Shown in pieces: positions 43,280-52,163 of a DNA stretch of 64,000 nucleotides. This DNA is from Roseococcus pinisoli (GTDB lineage: Bacteria; Pseudomonadota; Alphaproteobacteria; Acetobacterales; Acetobacteraceae), in the NCBI RefSeq assembly GCF_018413645.1, contig NZ_JAHCDA010000001.1, forward strand, positions 744,001-808,000, in the 5' to 3' direction. The notes below the pieces were generated by a model, which was not told where the DNA came from, searched no databases, and saw only the letters and a program-made list of their open reading frames with translations. Each line of letters opens with the position of its first letter. Within the stretch, counting starts at the first letter, position 1. The position numbers and the translations under genes were made by a program.

Positions 43280-45196
43280 TCAATCCTCCTCTGGGGTATC
43301 GGGGTCGAAGCCCACCGGCTCGGCCTCGGGCGGCGCGAAATCCGGCAGGTCCGGCTCGTCCTGCGCCTGGATGGGCAGGAGGCCATATTCGTCGACATTC
43401 TCGTCCCGGACCGCGTCGAGCGTGGCGCCGGGGAATTCCTGCAGGATGGCGAGCACGAAGGGATGGCTCGCCGCCGCCGTGCGGCGGTCCGTCTCGGCCG
43501 TGCGCGACTGGTCGGCCAGCGTCGGCTCGCCCTCGGCATTGGAGAGCGCGATGGTCCAGCGCTCGCCGGTCTGGGCCTCCAGCATCGCCGAGAGCTGGGC
43601 GCCGAGGTCGCGCGGCGCCTGCGGGCGCACCCGCATCTCCACCTGGCGCGGGGCGATGCGCACGGGATGGACGTCGTGCAGCAGATGGGCGTGCAGCAGC
43701 GCCTGGTTGCCGGCCGCGGCCAGCGCCACGATCTCGCGCCAGGCGGTCGGCTGCGGGCGGGCGATGACGGGCTCGGGCGCGGCGACCATCACGGCCCCGC
43801 CCCCGGCGACGGCGCGCATGCCGCCCCCGGAGGGGCCGGGCGCCGGCGCGCCGGAAGCGACCGAGCCCCCGGATTCGAGGCGCCGCAGGATATCCCCCGG
43901 CGTCGGCATCTCGGCGACATGGGCGAGGCGGATCAGCACCATCTCCGCCGCCGCGCGCCGATCGGGAGCCGCCAGCACTTCCTCGATACCCTTGAGCAGC
44001 ATCTGCCAGGCGCGCGTGAGCATTGGCACGGAGAGCTTCGTGGCCAGCGCCGCGCCGCGCACGCGCTCGGTCTCGGGAATGCCGGCATCCTCGCGCAGCG
44101 CGGGGATGGCCGCGAAGCGCGTCAGCATGTGCACCTGCTCCAGCAGGTCGTTCATGATGGTGGCCGGATCGGCCCCGCGCTCATGCGCCTCGTCCATGCG
44201 GCGCAGCGCGGTCGGCAGGTCGGCCGACAGCACCGCCTCCAGCACGTCGAAGACCAGGGCCCGGTCGGCGAGGCCCAGCATGTCCCGCACGCTCTCGGCC
44301 CCGACGCCGCCGCCCTCGCCGGCAAGGGCGATCGCCTGGTCGAGCAGCGACAGGCCGTCGCGCACGGAGCCGTCGGCGGCACGGGCCAGCATGGCCAGCG
44401 CGCCGTCCTCGATCTCGGCGCCTTCCTTGCCAGCGATGCCGCGGAAATGGGTCCGCAGACGCTCCTCGGGCACGCGCTTGAGGGAAAACACCTGGCAGCG
44501 GCTGCGGATGGTGATGGGCACCTTCCGCAACTCGGTCGTGGCCAGGATGAAGGTGATGCTGGGCGGCGGCTCCTCGAGCGACTTGAGCAGGGCGTTGAAC
44601 GCCTGCTCCGTCAGCATGTGGACCTCGTCCAGGATGAAGACCTTTTGCCGGCCCTGGGCGGGGCGGAAGCGCAGCGCCTCGCGCAGCTCCCGCACGTCGT
44701 CGATGCCGCGGTTGGAGGCGGCATCCATCTCGATGACGTCCGGATGCCGGTCGGCGAGGATGGCCACGCATTCCGGGCAGACGCCGCAGGGATCGGCGGT
44801 CTGGCCGCCCTTGCCGTCCACGCCGATGCAGTTCAGCGCGCGGGCGATGATCCGGGCCGTGGTCGTCTTGCCCACGCCGCGCACGCCGGTCAGCAGGAAG
44901 GCGTGATGGACCCGGCCGCGCGCGAAGGCGTTGCGCAGGGTGCGGACCAGCGCCTCCTGGCCGATCAGGTCGTCGAAGGTCTGGGGGCGGTATTTTCTCG
45001 CCAGCACCCGGTAGGGCGTGGGCTTGGCCGCGACCGGCACGGCAGCCGGCGTCGCGACAACGGGCGCGGCGGCAGCGGGCGGCGGCGGATCATCGAAGCC
45101 GAAGAGGCCCGGCCCCTCGGGCGCGGGCGGCTCGGGAATCTCCTCCCATGGGGGCCTCTCGGGGCCGATGTCGCCGATCAGATCGCTGGGCATCAT
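43280..45196 (-). CDS. dnaX: DNA polymerase III subunit gamma/tau
   Basis: A 638-residue clamp-loader subunit. An Ala/Pro-rich leader of about 60 residues precedes the AAA+ domain: YRPQTFDDLIGQEALV, Walker A GVRGVGKTTT, a four-cysteine zinc module (CGVCPEC part), Walker B ILDEVHML, and the SRC arginine finger. Domain III and a tau-type tail follow. The tail contains low-complexity GGGMRAVAGGGAVM; I see no clear run for programmed frameshifting. The gene lies directly downstream of ffs. Confidence 0.97.
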   Translation of the reverse strand: MMPSDLIGDIGPERPPWEEIPEPPAPEGPGLFGFDDPPPPAAAAPVVATPAAVPVAAKPTPYRVLARKYRPQTFDDLIGQEALVRTLRNAFARGRVHHAFLLTGVRGVGKTTTARIIARALNCIGVDGKGGQTADPCGVCPECVAILADRHPDVIEMDAASNRGIDDVRELREALRFRPAQGRQKVFILDEVHMLTEQAFNALLKSLEEPPPSITFILATTELRKVPITIRSRCQVFSLKRVPEERLRTHFRGIAGKEGAEIEDGALAMLARAADGSVRDGLSLLDQAIALAGEGGGVGAESVRDMLGLADRALVFDVLEAVLSADLPTALRRMDEAHERGADPATIMNDLLEQVHMLTRFAAIPALREDAGIPETERVRGAALATKLSVPMLTRAWQMLLKGIEEVLAAPDRRAAAEMVLIRLAHVAEMPTPGDILRRLESGGSVASGAPAPGPSGGGMRAVAGGGAVMVAAPEPVIARPQPTAWREIVALAAAGNQALLHAHLLHDVHPVRIAPRQVEMRVRPQAPRDLGAQLSAMLEAQTGERWTIALSNAEGEPTLADQSRTAETDRRTAAASHPFVLAILQEFPGATLDAVRDENVDEYGLLPIQAQDEPDLPDFAPPEAEPVGFDPDTPEED

Positions 45197-45218
45197 CCGC
45201 GCCGAAAAGGAAGCAAGA

Positions 45219-45320
45219 GGTGGAAGGCCGACATCGACCCGGGCAAGAACCCGTTACGGCTGCTTCCTTCCGGACCTGACCGAGTTGGCGAGGAGCCCGT
45301 CCGCGCCGACCTTCCGGGGC
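45219..45320 (-). ncRNA. ffs: Signal recognition particle RNA (4.5S-type)
   Basis: The minus strand holds the nearly invariant SRP core GGTCAGGTCCGGAAGGAAG followed by CAGCC, centred at 45260-45285. The flanks pair as expected: GGAAGG near 45317-45311 with CCTTCC near 45227-45222. The short bacterial form of about 100 nt pairs with Ffh and targets nascent membrane proteins. Ends are approximate. Its place just upstream of dnaX is common in alphaproteobacteria. Confidence 0.93.
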
Positions 45321-45465
45321 TGCATATAGCACGTCCCCTTCCGGGATGCATCGGGGGTGGCTGCACCCGGCCTCCGCGCCCGGCGAATGGCTGCGAATCG
45401 GGGAGGGTCCGGCGCCCTGTTCCCCGCGGGGCGAAACCCCGGCGCCGGGTGGGCGTTGAGCCCCC

Positions 45466-45606
45466 ATGACGGAAGAAAAGCATCGAATGACCGCGACCGA
45501 GACGCGGCAGGGACAGCCGATGAACGTGGTGCGCTGGGTGCTGATCGGCGGGCTCTGCCTGGTGATCCCGGCCCTCGCCCTCATCTGGTACGTCACCTCG
45601 CCCTGA
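45466..45606 (+). CDS. 46-residue single-pass membrane protein
   Basis: An open frame starting MTEEKHRM, with a polar stretch to about residue 18 and one hydrophobic helix (VLIGGLCLVIPALALIWYV) near the C-terminus. The codon use looks like neighbouring genes. A second ATG is at 45487. No family recognised. It stands alone between ffs and nudC, 52 bp before the latter. Confidence 0.5.
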   Translation: MTEEKHRMTATETRQGQPMNVVRWVLIGGLCLVIPALALIWYVTSP

Positions 45607-45657
45607 TCCGCCGCCCCCTCGGTTGGCGGGCGGGTCGCGGCATGGCAGGTTGCGGCC

Positions 45658-46581
45658 ATGCTCATGATCCCGGCCAGCCGCGAGAACGTCTACACCGGCA
45701 GCCCGCTCGACCGGCTGTCCGGCCAGCGGCGCGACGACGACTTCATCCAGGCCCAGCTCGCCCACGAGTCGGCGGTCTTCGTGCCCGTCTGGCGCTCGCG
45801 CAATCTCATGCGCGGCGTGGAGCAGGGCCAGCCGGAGGCCGTCCTCCTCTCCCGCTCGGGCGCCGAGGCCGTCCGCATGGCCGGCGGGCCCTGGGCTTTC
45901 CTCGGCCTGTGGGACCAGCGCCCGGTCTTCACGGTGGATTGCTCCCGGACGGACGATCCGCTGCCCCTCCTGCCGCCCGAGATGGGCAGCTTCGGCGACC
46001 TACGCGCCGTGGCCGGCCTGCTGCCCGAGGGCGAGGCCAGCGTCCTGGCCCATGCGCGCGGGCTGATGCACTGGCGGGTGAAGCATAATTTCTGCGGCGT
46101 CTGCGGCTCGCCGACCGAGCCCCGGGATGCCGGCAACGCCCTGGCCTGCCCCGGCTGCGGCGCCCAGCACTTCCCCCGCACCGACCCGGCCGTGATCATG
46201 CTGGTGGTCCGGGGCGACCATTGCCTGCTCGGCCATTCGCACCGCTTCCCGAACGTGAAGATGTACTCGACCCTGGCCGGCTTCGTGGAGCCGGGCGAGA
46301 GCCTCGAGGAAGCCGTCCGCCGCGAGGTGATGGAGGAGGCCGGGATCTCCGTCGGCCTCGTGCGCTACCATTCCTCGCAGCCCTGGCCCTTCCCTTCCTC
46401 GATCATGCTCGGCTTCTACGGCGAGGGCCTGACGGAGCAGATCGTCGTCGATCCCGAGGAGCTGCAGGACGCCCGCTGGTTCAGCCGGGCCGAGCTGCGC
46501 GACCCCGGGGCCCATGGCTTCGCCCTGCCGCGCGCCGATTCCATCGCGCGCCGCCTCATCGAGGACTGGCTCGCCGCATGA
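45658..46581 (+). CDS. nudC: NAD(+) diphosphatase / NADH pyrophosphatase (NudC)
   Basis: A 307-residue Nudix enzyme. The middle has the zinc ribbon CGVCGSP...CPGCGAQHFPR. The Nudix box is GFVEPGESLEEAVRREVMEEAGI. The SQPWPFP motif downstream is diagnostic for NADH pyrophosphatases. It splits NAD(H) to NMN and AMP, and in E. coli also removes NAD caps from RNA. The stop overlaps the start of the next lipoprotein gene by 4 bp. Confidence 0.96.
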   Translation: MLMIPASRENVYTGSPLDRLSGQRRDDDFIQAQLAHESAVFVPVWRSRNLMRGVEQGQPEAVLLSRSGAEAVRMAGGPWAFLGLWDQRPVFTVDCSRTDDPLPLLPPEMGSFGDLRAVAGLLPEGEASVLAHARGLMHWRVKHNFCGVCGSPTEPRDAGNALACPGCGAQHFPRTDPAVIMLVVRGDHCLLGHSHRFPNVKMYSTLAGFVEPGESLEEAVRREVMEEAGISVGLVRYHSSQPWPFPSSIMLGFYGEGLTEQIVVDPEELQDARWFSRAELRDPGAHGFALPRADSIARRLIEDWLAA

Positions 46582-46859
46582 AGCGCTTCCTTCTCATCGC
46601 CCCCCTGCTCGCCGGCTGCACGGGCCTGGTCCCGGTCGTGCCGCCGCCCGTCATGACGGACGAGGCCTGCCGCACCGAGGCGACGCGGGCGCGGGAGGTC
46701 CGGAACGTCTCCCGCGAGGCGAATTTCGAGAACTACGCCAATATGCGCCAGACCCAGTCCGACCGGAACGTCGCGCTGCGCGAGGCCTATGACAACTGCC
46801 TGCGTGCCCATGGCCGCCCGCTCCGAGGCGGGGTCGAGCCGGTTCAGCGGATCGACTGA
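46578..46859 (+). CDS. Small lipoprotein
   Basis: A 93-residue protein: MKRFLLIAPLLAGC is a lipoprotein signal with the lipobox at the cysteine. The mature part holds two further cysteines (EACRTEA and DNCLRAHG) that could form a disulfide, with an NVSREANFENYANMRQ stretch between. No family recognised. It overlaps nudC by 4 bp, so it is translated with it. Confidence 0.7.
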   Translation: MKRFLLIAPLLAGCTGLVPVVPPPVMTDEACRTEATRAREVRNVSREANFENYANMRQTQSDRNVALREAYDNCLRAHGRPLRGGVEPVQRID

Positions 46860-46965
46860 GCCGCCTGCGACCGGAGGCGGAAGCGCCGAAAAAGGTGGGC
46901 GGCCGATGCCGCTCCCTGGTCAAATTCCCATGCCGCGCCATCTGAAAGGCGCGGAGGAGCGCGAC

Positions 46966-47823
46966 ATGTCCCAGACGGTAAAGCACGGCAACCTCCTGCG
47001 GCACCCCTGCACCGACGCCACCACCCCGGCCGTCCGTCTCTGGGCCCGCATGACCGACGAGGCGACGGCGGTGGCTGCCCATGACCGCGTCATGGCCGGG
47101 CCGATGAGCCGCGCGGTGCTGTCCCATGCCTGCCTGGCCGAGGCCCTGGCCGCCCGCATCGCCTCGCGCCTCGCCGATGCCGACCTGGACGCCGCGGCCC
47201 TGCGCGACCTGGCGCGCGACATCTTCCTCGACCGTCCCGAGCTGGTGAATTCCGCGGCGGCCGACCTGCTCGCCGTCCAGGATCGCGACCCCGCCTGCCC
47301 GGACCTGCTGACCCCCTTCCTGCACTACAAGGGCTTCCTCTCCCTGCAGGCGCATCGGGTGGCGCATGTGCTCTGGCATGCCGGGCGGGCGCACCTTGCC
47401 CGGCACCTGCAGGCGCGCGTCTCGGAGGTCCTCGCCGTCGATATCCACCCCGCCGCGCGCTTCGGCTGCCGGGTGATGCTGGACCATGCCACGGGACTCG
47501 TGGTGGGCGAGACCGCCTCGGTGGGCGACGACGTCTCGATCCTCCAGGGCGTGACGCTGGGCGGGACCGGCAAGGAATGCGGCCAGCGCCACCCGCAGGT
47601 GGAGCGCGGCGTGCTGATCGGCGCCGGCGCCCAAATTCTGGGGAACATCCGGATCGGCGAGGGCGCCAAGGTCGGCGCGGGCAGCGTGGTGCTGGCCGAT
47701 GTCGCGCCCTTCACCACCGTGGTCGGCGTGCCGGCGCGGCAGGTGGGGCGCCATCATGGCCTGCCGGCGCTGACCATGGAGCACTGCATCGCCGAGGGCG
47801 CCGTCGCCATCACCGGCGACTGA
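46966..47823 (+). CDS. cysE: Serine O-acetyltransferase
   Basis: A 285-residue enzyme that makes O-acetylserine for cysteine synthesis. The N-terminal helical domain is followed by DIHPAARFG, LDHATGLVVGETA and the left-handed hexapeptide helix (VGDDVSILQGVTLGGTG, VLIGAGAQILGNIRIGEGAKVGAGSVV, VVGVPAR). I chose the ATG at 46966, which follows GGAGGAG by 6 bp. Earlier in-frame starts near 46909 and 46930 lack such a site. The feedback-sensitive C-terminal tail is short. Confidence 0.93.
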   Translation: MSQTVKHGNLLRHPCTDATTPAVRLWARMTDEATAVAAHDRVMAGPMSRAVLSHACLAEALAARIASRLADADLDAAALRDLARDIFLDRPELVNSAAADLLAVQDRDPACPDLLTPFLHYKGFLSLQAHRVAHVLWHAGRAHLARHLQARVSEVLAVDIHPAARFGCRVMLDHATGLVVGETASVGDDVSILQGVTLGGTGKECGQRHPQVERGVLIGAGAQILGNIRIGEGAKVGAGSVVLADVAPFTTVVGVPARQVGRHHGLPALTMEHCIAEGAVAITGD

Positions 47824-47840
47824 AGCGGGCGCGCCTGAAT

Positions 47841-47869
47841 CAGGGGCCCGGCGTTGCGCCGGGGTCCTG
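47841..47869 (+). terminator. Hairpin after cysE
   Basis: Core arms CCCGGCG/CGCCGGG with a TTG loop, extended by outer CAGG/CCTG pairs. It begins 18 bp after the cysE stop. No T-run follows. The remaining gap to the AraC gene (to 48007) shows nothing else I can name. Confidence 0.4.
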
Positions 47870-48007
47870 GGGCGCAGCCCACCGTTCCAAAATGATGTCC
47901 GAGACGCATCCGGCGATTGCCGGAGGGCGGCGCGCGCCCTGAATAGGCCGTGCGCCGCGGCCCTGGACCCGACCTGGCCGTGACCGCGATCCGCGGAGAA
48001 GCCCGTG

Positions 48008-49048
48008 ATGGAGACGAATTCCGCCCCGCTTCGCCCGGTGGTCTTCTCGACCGAAGGCCTGCCGGCGAAGGAACAATTCGGCGTCTGGCACGACACCAAT
48101 GCCCCCATGCTGGGCGTGGCGGGCGACGAGCAGGCCCGCGCCAGCTTCCGGGCCCGCCGCGAGATCTGGTCCTTCGGTCCCTTCGCGCTGAGCCGCGTCC
48201 AGGCCTCGGCCTCCCGCTACTGGCGCACCGGGACGGACGTCCGGCGCGATTCGCTCGACCACTGGATGGTCACCATCGCGCGCCGGGGCAGCCGGCATTT
48301 CCGGATGGCCAATGGCGAATGCCTGCTGATGCCGCCCAATGTGACCAGCACCATGTCGCTCAACGAATCCTTCGAGGGCGAGCGCGAGGAGATCGACTGG
48401 CTCGGCCTCGTCATTCCCCGGCATGTCCTTCCCCAGGCCGGCGCCGCGATGGACGCGTCCCGGCAGAAGCCGCTGGAGACGGCCCTGGGCCGCCTGCTCG
48501 GCGCCTATCTTCGCAACCTCAAGGCGCAGCTTCCCCTGCTGGGCGCGGCCGATGTCCCCCGGCTGGTCGAGGCGACCCGCGTCATGATCCTGGCCTGCGC
48601 GACCGGAACGCCCGATGCGATAGCGGAGGCGGCCGGGCAGATCGACGCGGTCCGCCGGGCGCAGGTCATGACCCTCATCCGGCAGCAGATCGGCTCGCCG
48701 ATGCTGACCCCGGCCGGGCTCTGCCAGATGCTGCGCATCTCCCGTTCGCAGCTGTACCGGCTCTTCGAGGCGGAGGGCGGCATCTCGCACATGATCCATG
48801 TGGAGCGGCTGGCGCATGTCCATCGCGCCCTCCGCGACCCGGTGGAGAGGCGCGGCATCGGGCAGATCGCCGCGGAGGCCGGCTTCGTCGAGCATTCGAC
48901 CTTCAGCCGCGCCTTCCGGCGTGCCTATGGGGCGTCGCCGAGCGACCTTCGGATGGCGATGCTGTCCACGGCGCCGGATATCGGCGCCCGGCCCGCGGCC
49001 TTTTCGATCGAGCCGCGGAACCTGGGCGAGGCACTGCGGCGGCTCTGA
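48008..49048 (+). CDS. AraC-family transcriptional regulator
   Basis: A 346-residue regulator. The N-terminal part looks like the AraC-binding-like (cupin) domain, with WMVTIARRGSRHF and MPPNVTSTM. The C-terminal double helix-turn-helix (about 230-325) reads LCQMLRISRSQLYRLFEAEGG and IAAEAGFVEHSTFSRAFRRAYGASPSDLR. The ligand and targets are unknown. GGAGAA stands 7 bp before the ATG at 48008, and an in-frame GTG is one codon earlier. It converges with pheA. Confidence 0.92.
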   Translation: METNSAPLRPVVFSTEGLPAKEQFGVWHDTNAPMLGVAGDEQARASFRARREIWSFGPFALSRVQASASRYWRTGTDVRRDSLDHWMVTIARRGSRHFRMANGECLLMPPNVTSTMSLNESFEGEREEIDWLGLVIPRHVLPQAGAAMDASRQKPLETALGRLLGAYLRNLKAQLPLLGAADVPRLVEATRVMILACATGTPDAIAEAAGQIDAVRRAQVMTLIRQQIGSPMLTPAGLCQMLRISRSQLYRLFEAEGGISHMIHVERLAHVHRALRDPVERRGIGQIAAEAGFVEHSTFSRAFRRAYGASPSDLRMAMLSTAPDIGARPAAFSIEPRNLGEALRRL

Positions 49049-49066
49049 GCCGCCGCGGAGGCCGGA

Positions 49067-49918
49067 TCAGGCGCCTTCGTGCGCCAGGCGGAAGGGGCTC
49101 GCCGGATAGGTGCCGAGGATGCGGAGCTCGCGCGAGAAGAAGCGCAGCTCCTCCAGGGCGCGGAACAGGTGCGGCTCGTCCGGGTGGCCGTCCACGTCGC
49201 AGAGGAACTGCGTCGCGGTGAAGTTGCCGTCGAGCATGTAGCTCTCCAGCTTCGTCATGTTCACGCCGTTGGTCGCGAAGCCGCCCAGCGCCTTATAGAG
49301 CGCCGCCGGCATGTTGCGCACGCGGAAGACGAAGGTGGTGACGGGGTTCAGCACCTCGTTCGCCGCCGCGGCCTTCGCCTCCTTCGTCATCACGTAGAAG
49401 CGCGTGGTGTTGTGCAGCGCGTCCTCCACGTTGCGGCGCAGGATCTCCAGCCCGTAGATCTCGGCGGCCAGCTCGCTCGCGATGGCGGCGTCCTCGAGCG
49501 TGCCGTCCTTGGCGATCAGCTCCGCCGCGCCGGCCGTGTCGGCCTCGATGACGGGGGTGAGGTTCAGCTCCTTGAGGATCTTCAGCACCTGGCCCAGCGC
49601 CACCGGATGGCTGTGCGCCTTGCGGATGGTCTGCAGGGTCGCGCCCTTGCGGGCCAGCAGGCAGTGCTCCACCCGCTCGAAATGCTCGCCGATGACGGAG
49701 AGGCCCGAATCGGGCAGCAGCCGGTGGATATCCGGCACCCGGCCGGCCAGGCTGTTCTCGCAGGGCAGCATGGCCAGCCCGGCCTCGCCGTCGCGCACCG
49801 CCTTCATGGCAGCCTCGAAGCTCGGGCAGGGAAGCGTGGTCCAGCCAGGATAGGCATGGCGGCAGGCGAGGTCGGAATAGGCGCCGGGGACGCCCTGGAA
49901 AGCGATGATCTGGGACAT
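49067..49918 (-). CDS. pheA: Prephenate dehydratase
   Basis: A 283-residue enzyme converting prephenate to phenylpyruvate. IAFQGVPGAYSDLAC opens the catalytic domain, LPCENSLAGRV contacts substrate, and NTTRFYVM is the conserved TRF motif. The C-terminal ACT domain contains KLESYML, the ESRP-type site for phenylalanine feedback. No chorismate mutase part is fused. It lies 8 bp after kdsB and is co-transcribed with it. Confidence 0.97.
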   Translation of the reverse strand: MSQIIAFQGVPGAYSDLACRHAYPGWTTLPCPSFEAAMKAVRDGEAGLAMLPCENSLAGRVPDIHRLLPDSGLSVIGEHFERVEHCLLARKGATLQTIRKAHSHPVALGQVLKILKELNLTPVIEADTAGAAELIAKDGTLEDAAIASELAAEIYGLEILRRNVEDALHNTTRFYVMTKEAKAAAANEVLNPVTTFVFRVRNMPAALYKALGGFATNGVNMTKLESYMLDGNFTATQFLCDVDGHPDEPHLFRALEELRFFSRELRILGTYPASPFRLAHEGA

Positions 49919-49926
49919 GGTCTCTT

Positions 49927-50655
49927 CTAGCCGAGCAGTTGACGGGCGCGTTCGAGGTCGGCCGGCGTATCCACGCCGAAGGGGCCATGCACCACGCGGG
50001 TGACGGCGATTCGCATGCCCGCCTCCAGCGCGCGGAGCTGCTCGAGCTTCTCGCGGCGCTCCAGCGGCGATTCGCGCAGGGTCACGAAGCGCTCCAGCGC
50101 GCGGCGGCGGAAGGCATAGACGCCGATATGGTGCCAGCGCGGCCCCTCGCCCCAGGGGATCGGGTTGCGGCTGAAATAGAGGGCGGGCGCCACTTCCGCC
50201 TCGCCCTCGAAGGCGCAGGCCGCCTTCACGAAGGAGGAGGTCATGGCCTCGACGTCGTCGGCGATGGGGCAGACGAGGGTGCCGATATCCACCTGGGGGT
50301 CGGCCAGGGGCTTCAGCACCGCGCGCAGGAGCTCGGGGTCCAGGGTGGGCACGTCGCCCTGCAGGTTCACCACCACGTCATGCGTGCCGAAGGGGTCGAG
50401 CTGCGCCAGCGAGCGCTGGACGCGGTCCGTGCCACTCGGCAGGTCGTCGGCGACAAGGACCGCCCGGCCGCCCGCCTGCTCCACCGCGGCCACGATCTCC
50501 GCCTCGCCGGCGGCCACGGCCACCGGCCCGATCCCGGCCTCGCGCGCCCGGTCCAGCACATGAACGATCATGGGCCGGCCGGCGATATCGGCCAGCGGCT
50601 TCCCGGGCAGGCGGGTCGCGGCCATGCGGGCCGGAATGATGACGATCGGGTTCAC
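49927..50655 (-). CDS. kdsB: 3-deoxy-manno-octulosonate cytidylyltransferase
   Basis: A 242-residue enzyme that activates KDO as CMP-KDO for lipopolysaccharide core synthesis. IIPARMAATRLPGKPL binds CTP, PSGTDRVQ and VVNLQGDVPTLDP hold substrate and magnesium, and HHIGVYAFRR is typical. The start is the GTG at 50655 with GGA ahead of it. It is divergent from the cytochrome c gene; the cytochrome c/kdsB/pheA arrangement is widespread in alphaproteobacteria. Confidence 0.96.
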   Translation of the reverse strand: MNPIVIIPARMAATRLPGKPLADIAGRPMIVHVLDRAREAGIGPVAVAAGEAEIVAAVEQAGGRAVLVADDLPSGTDRVQRSLAQLDPFGTHDVVVNLQGDVPTLDPELLRAVLKPLADPQVDIGTLVCPIADDVEAMTSSFVKAACAFEGEAEVAPALYFSRNPIPWGEGPRWHHIGVYAFRRRALERFVTLRESPLERREKLEQLRALEAGMRIAVTRVVHGPFGVDTPADLERARQLLG

Positions 50656-50797
50656 TGTTTCGGATCCAGGGATTCGTTCGTGTGGGGGCGGTTGATGCAG
50701 CGCACCGGCGCCTGTATGGGGAAGGACGAATAAGTCAGGGTCCGGCTTCGCGCAAACGCTGTCGCCGCGGCCCGTCGCTCGGAAGGGTGTGCTCGGC

Positions 50798-51331
50798 ATG
50801 AGCCTGGAGTTCAACAAGGCTTTCGCGGCGGTTCTGACCGCGGGCATCGCGTTCATGGGCGCTGGCGTCATCGGCAGCCAGCTGGTGAAGCCGCATCGTC
50901 TGCACGATCCGGCGATCTCGCTGGGCGCCGTCGCGCCCACGGCCGCGCCGGCCGCCGCCCCTGCGGCGCTGGAGCCCATCGGGCCCCTGCTGGCCGCCGC
51001 CAATGCCGAAAATGGCCGCGTCATCGCCGGCCGGGTCTGCGGTTCCTGCCACACCTTCACCGATGGCGGCCGCGCCGGCGTGGGTCCGAACCTCTATGGC
51101 ATCGTGGGCAACCACCACGCCCATATGGCGGGCTTCAACTACAGCGCCGGCATGAAGTCGAAGGAAGGCCAGCCCTGGGATTACGAGGCGCTGAACGCCT
51201 TCATCGCCGGCCCGGCCCGTGCCATCCCCGGCACGCGCATGGCCTATGGCGGCCTGAACAACGTTTCCCAGCGCGCGGACCTGATCGCCTTCCTGCGCAC
51301 CCTGGCGGCCACCCCCGCGCCGCTTCCCTGA
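50798..51331 (+). CDS. Membrane-anchored class I cytochrome c (CycM-like)
   Basis: A 177-residue protein. One uncleaved N-terminal membrane helix (AFAAVLTAGIAFMGAGVI) anchors it. An Ala/Pro linker follows, and then the haem domain with CGSCHTF, GPNLYGIVG and a late GTRMAYGGL that supplies the methionine ligand. CycM proteins carry electrons from the bc1 complex to terminal oxidases. GGAAGG lies 11 bp before the ATG at 50798. The short gap to hisN suggests one transcript. Confidence 0.93.
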   Translation: MSLEFNKAFAAVLTAGIAFMGAGVIGSQLVKPHRLHDPAISLGAVAPTAAPAAAPAALEPIGPLLAAANAENGRVIAGRVCGSCHTFTDGGRAGVGPNLYGIVGNHHAHMAGFNYSAGMKSKEGQPWDYEALNAFIAGPARAIPGTRMAYGGLNNVSQRADLIAFLRTLAATPAPLP

Positions 51332-51341
51332 TCCGGGAAGC

Positions 51342-52124
51342 ATGATCGATCCGCGCCTCGTCGAGGCGGCCGAGGCGGCCGCCGACCTCGCGGGCGGCAT
51401 CATCCGTCCGCTCTTCCGCTCGGCCCTGCTGGTCGAGGCGAAGGGCGACGCCTCGCCCGTCACCGAGGCCGACCGCGCCGCCGAGCGCGCCCTGCGCGCC
51501 TTCCTGGGCGAGCGCTTCCCCGCCCATGGCATCGTGGGCGAGGAATACGGCACCGAGCGCGGCGACGCCGAGTACCTCTGGGTGCTCGACCCCATCGACG
51601 GCACCCGCGCCTTCCTCACCGGCCGCCCCCTCTTCGGCACGCTGATCGGCCTGCTGCATCGCGGCGTGCCGGTGCTCGGCCTCATCGACCAGCCCGTGAC
51701 GCGCGAGCGCTGGGTGGGCGTGGCCGGCCAGGGCACCACCTTCCGCAGCCCGCTCGGCGGTACCGTCTCGCCCCGCGCCTGCGAATCGCTGTCGGCCGCG
51801 GAGCTGTCCTGCACCTCGCCGGACATCTTCCCCCCCGATCAGGCCGCCCGCTTCGAGAAAGTGCGCCGCGCCGCCCGCCGGGTGACCTGGGGCGGCGACT
51901 GCTACAGCTACGGGCTGATCCCGCTCGGCCTCGTCGACGCCGTCGTGGAAACCACGCTGAAGCCCTGGGACTGGGCCGCGCTGGTCCCCGTCGTCGAGGG
52001 CGCCGGCGGCCGCATGACCGATTGGCGCGGCGAGGCGCTGACCCTCGCGAGCCAGGGGGACGTCATCGCCGTGGGCGACCCCGCCCTGCTGCCGGAGATC
52101 GTGGACGCCCTGCGCGGACCGTAA
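51342..52124 (+). CDS. hisN: Histidinol-phosphatase, inositol monophosphatase fold
   Basis: A 260-residue phosphatase. VTEADRAAERALR, GEEYG and LDPIDGTRAF are the metal-binding motifs, GGDCYSYGL contacts substrate and WDWAALVPVVEGAGG closes the site. GDCYSY rather than GS..L is the type seen in HisN enzymes, which dephosphorylate histidinol phosphate. Inositol-1-phosphate remains possible. GGGAAG precedes the ATG. The yejA-like gene begins 39 bp after it. Confidence 0.88.
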   Translation: MIDPRLVEAAEAAADLAGGIIRPLFRSALLVEAKGDASPVTEADRAAERALRAFLGERFPAHGIVGEEYGTERGDAEYLWVLDPIDGTRAFLTGRPLFGTLIGLLHRGVPVLGLIDQPVTRERWVGVAGQGTTFRSPLGGTVSPRACESLSAAELSCTSPDIFPPDQAARFEKVRRAARRVTWGGDCYSYGLIPLGLVDAVVETTLKPWDWAALVPVVEGAGGRMTDWRGEALTLASQGDVIAVGDPALLPEIVDALRGP

Positions 52125-52163
52125 AACTTGTCCTGCGAGGGAGGCACCGCCAATCTGTCCCGC

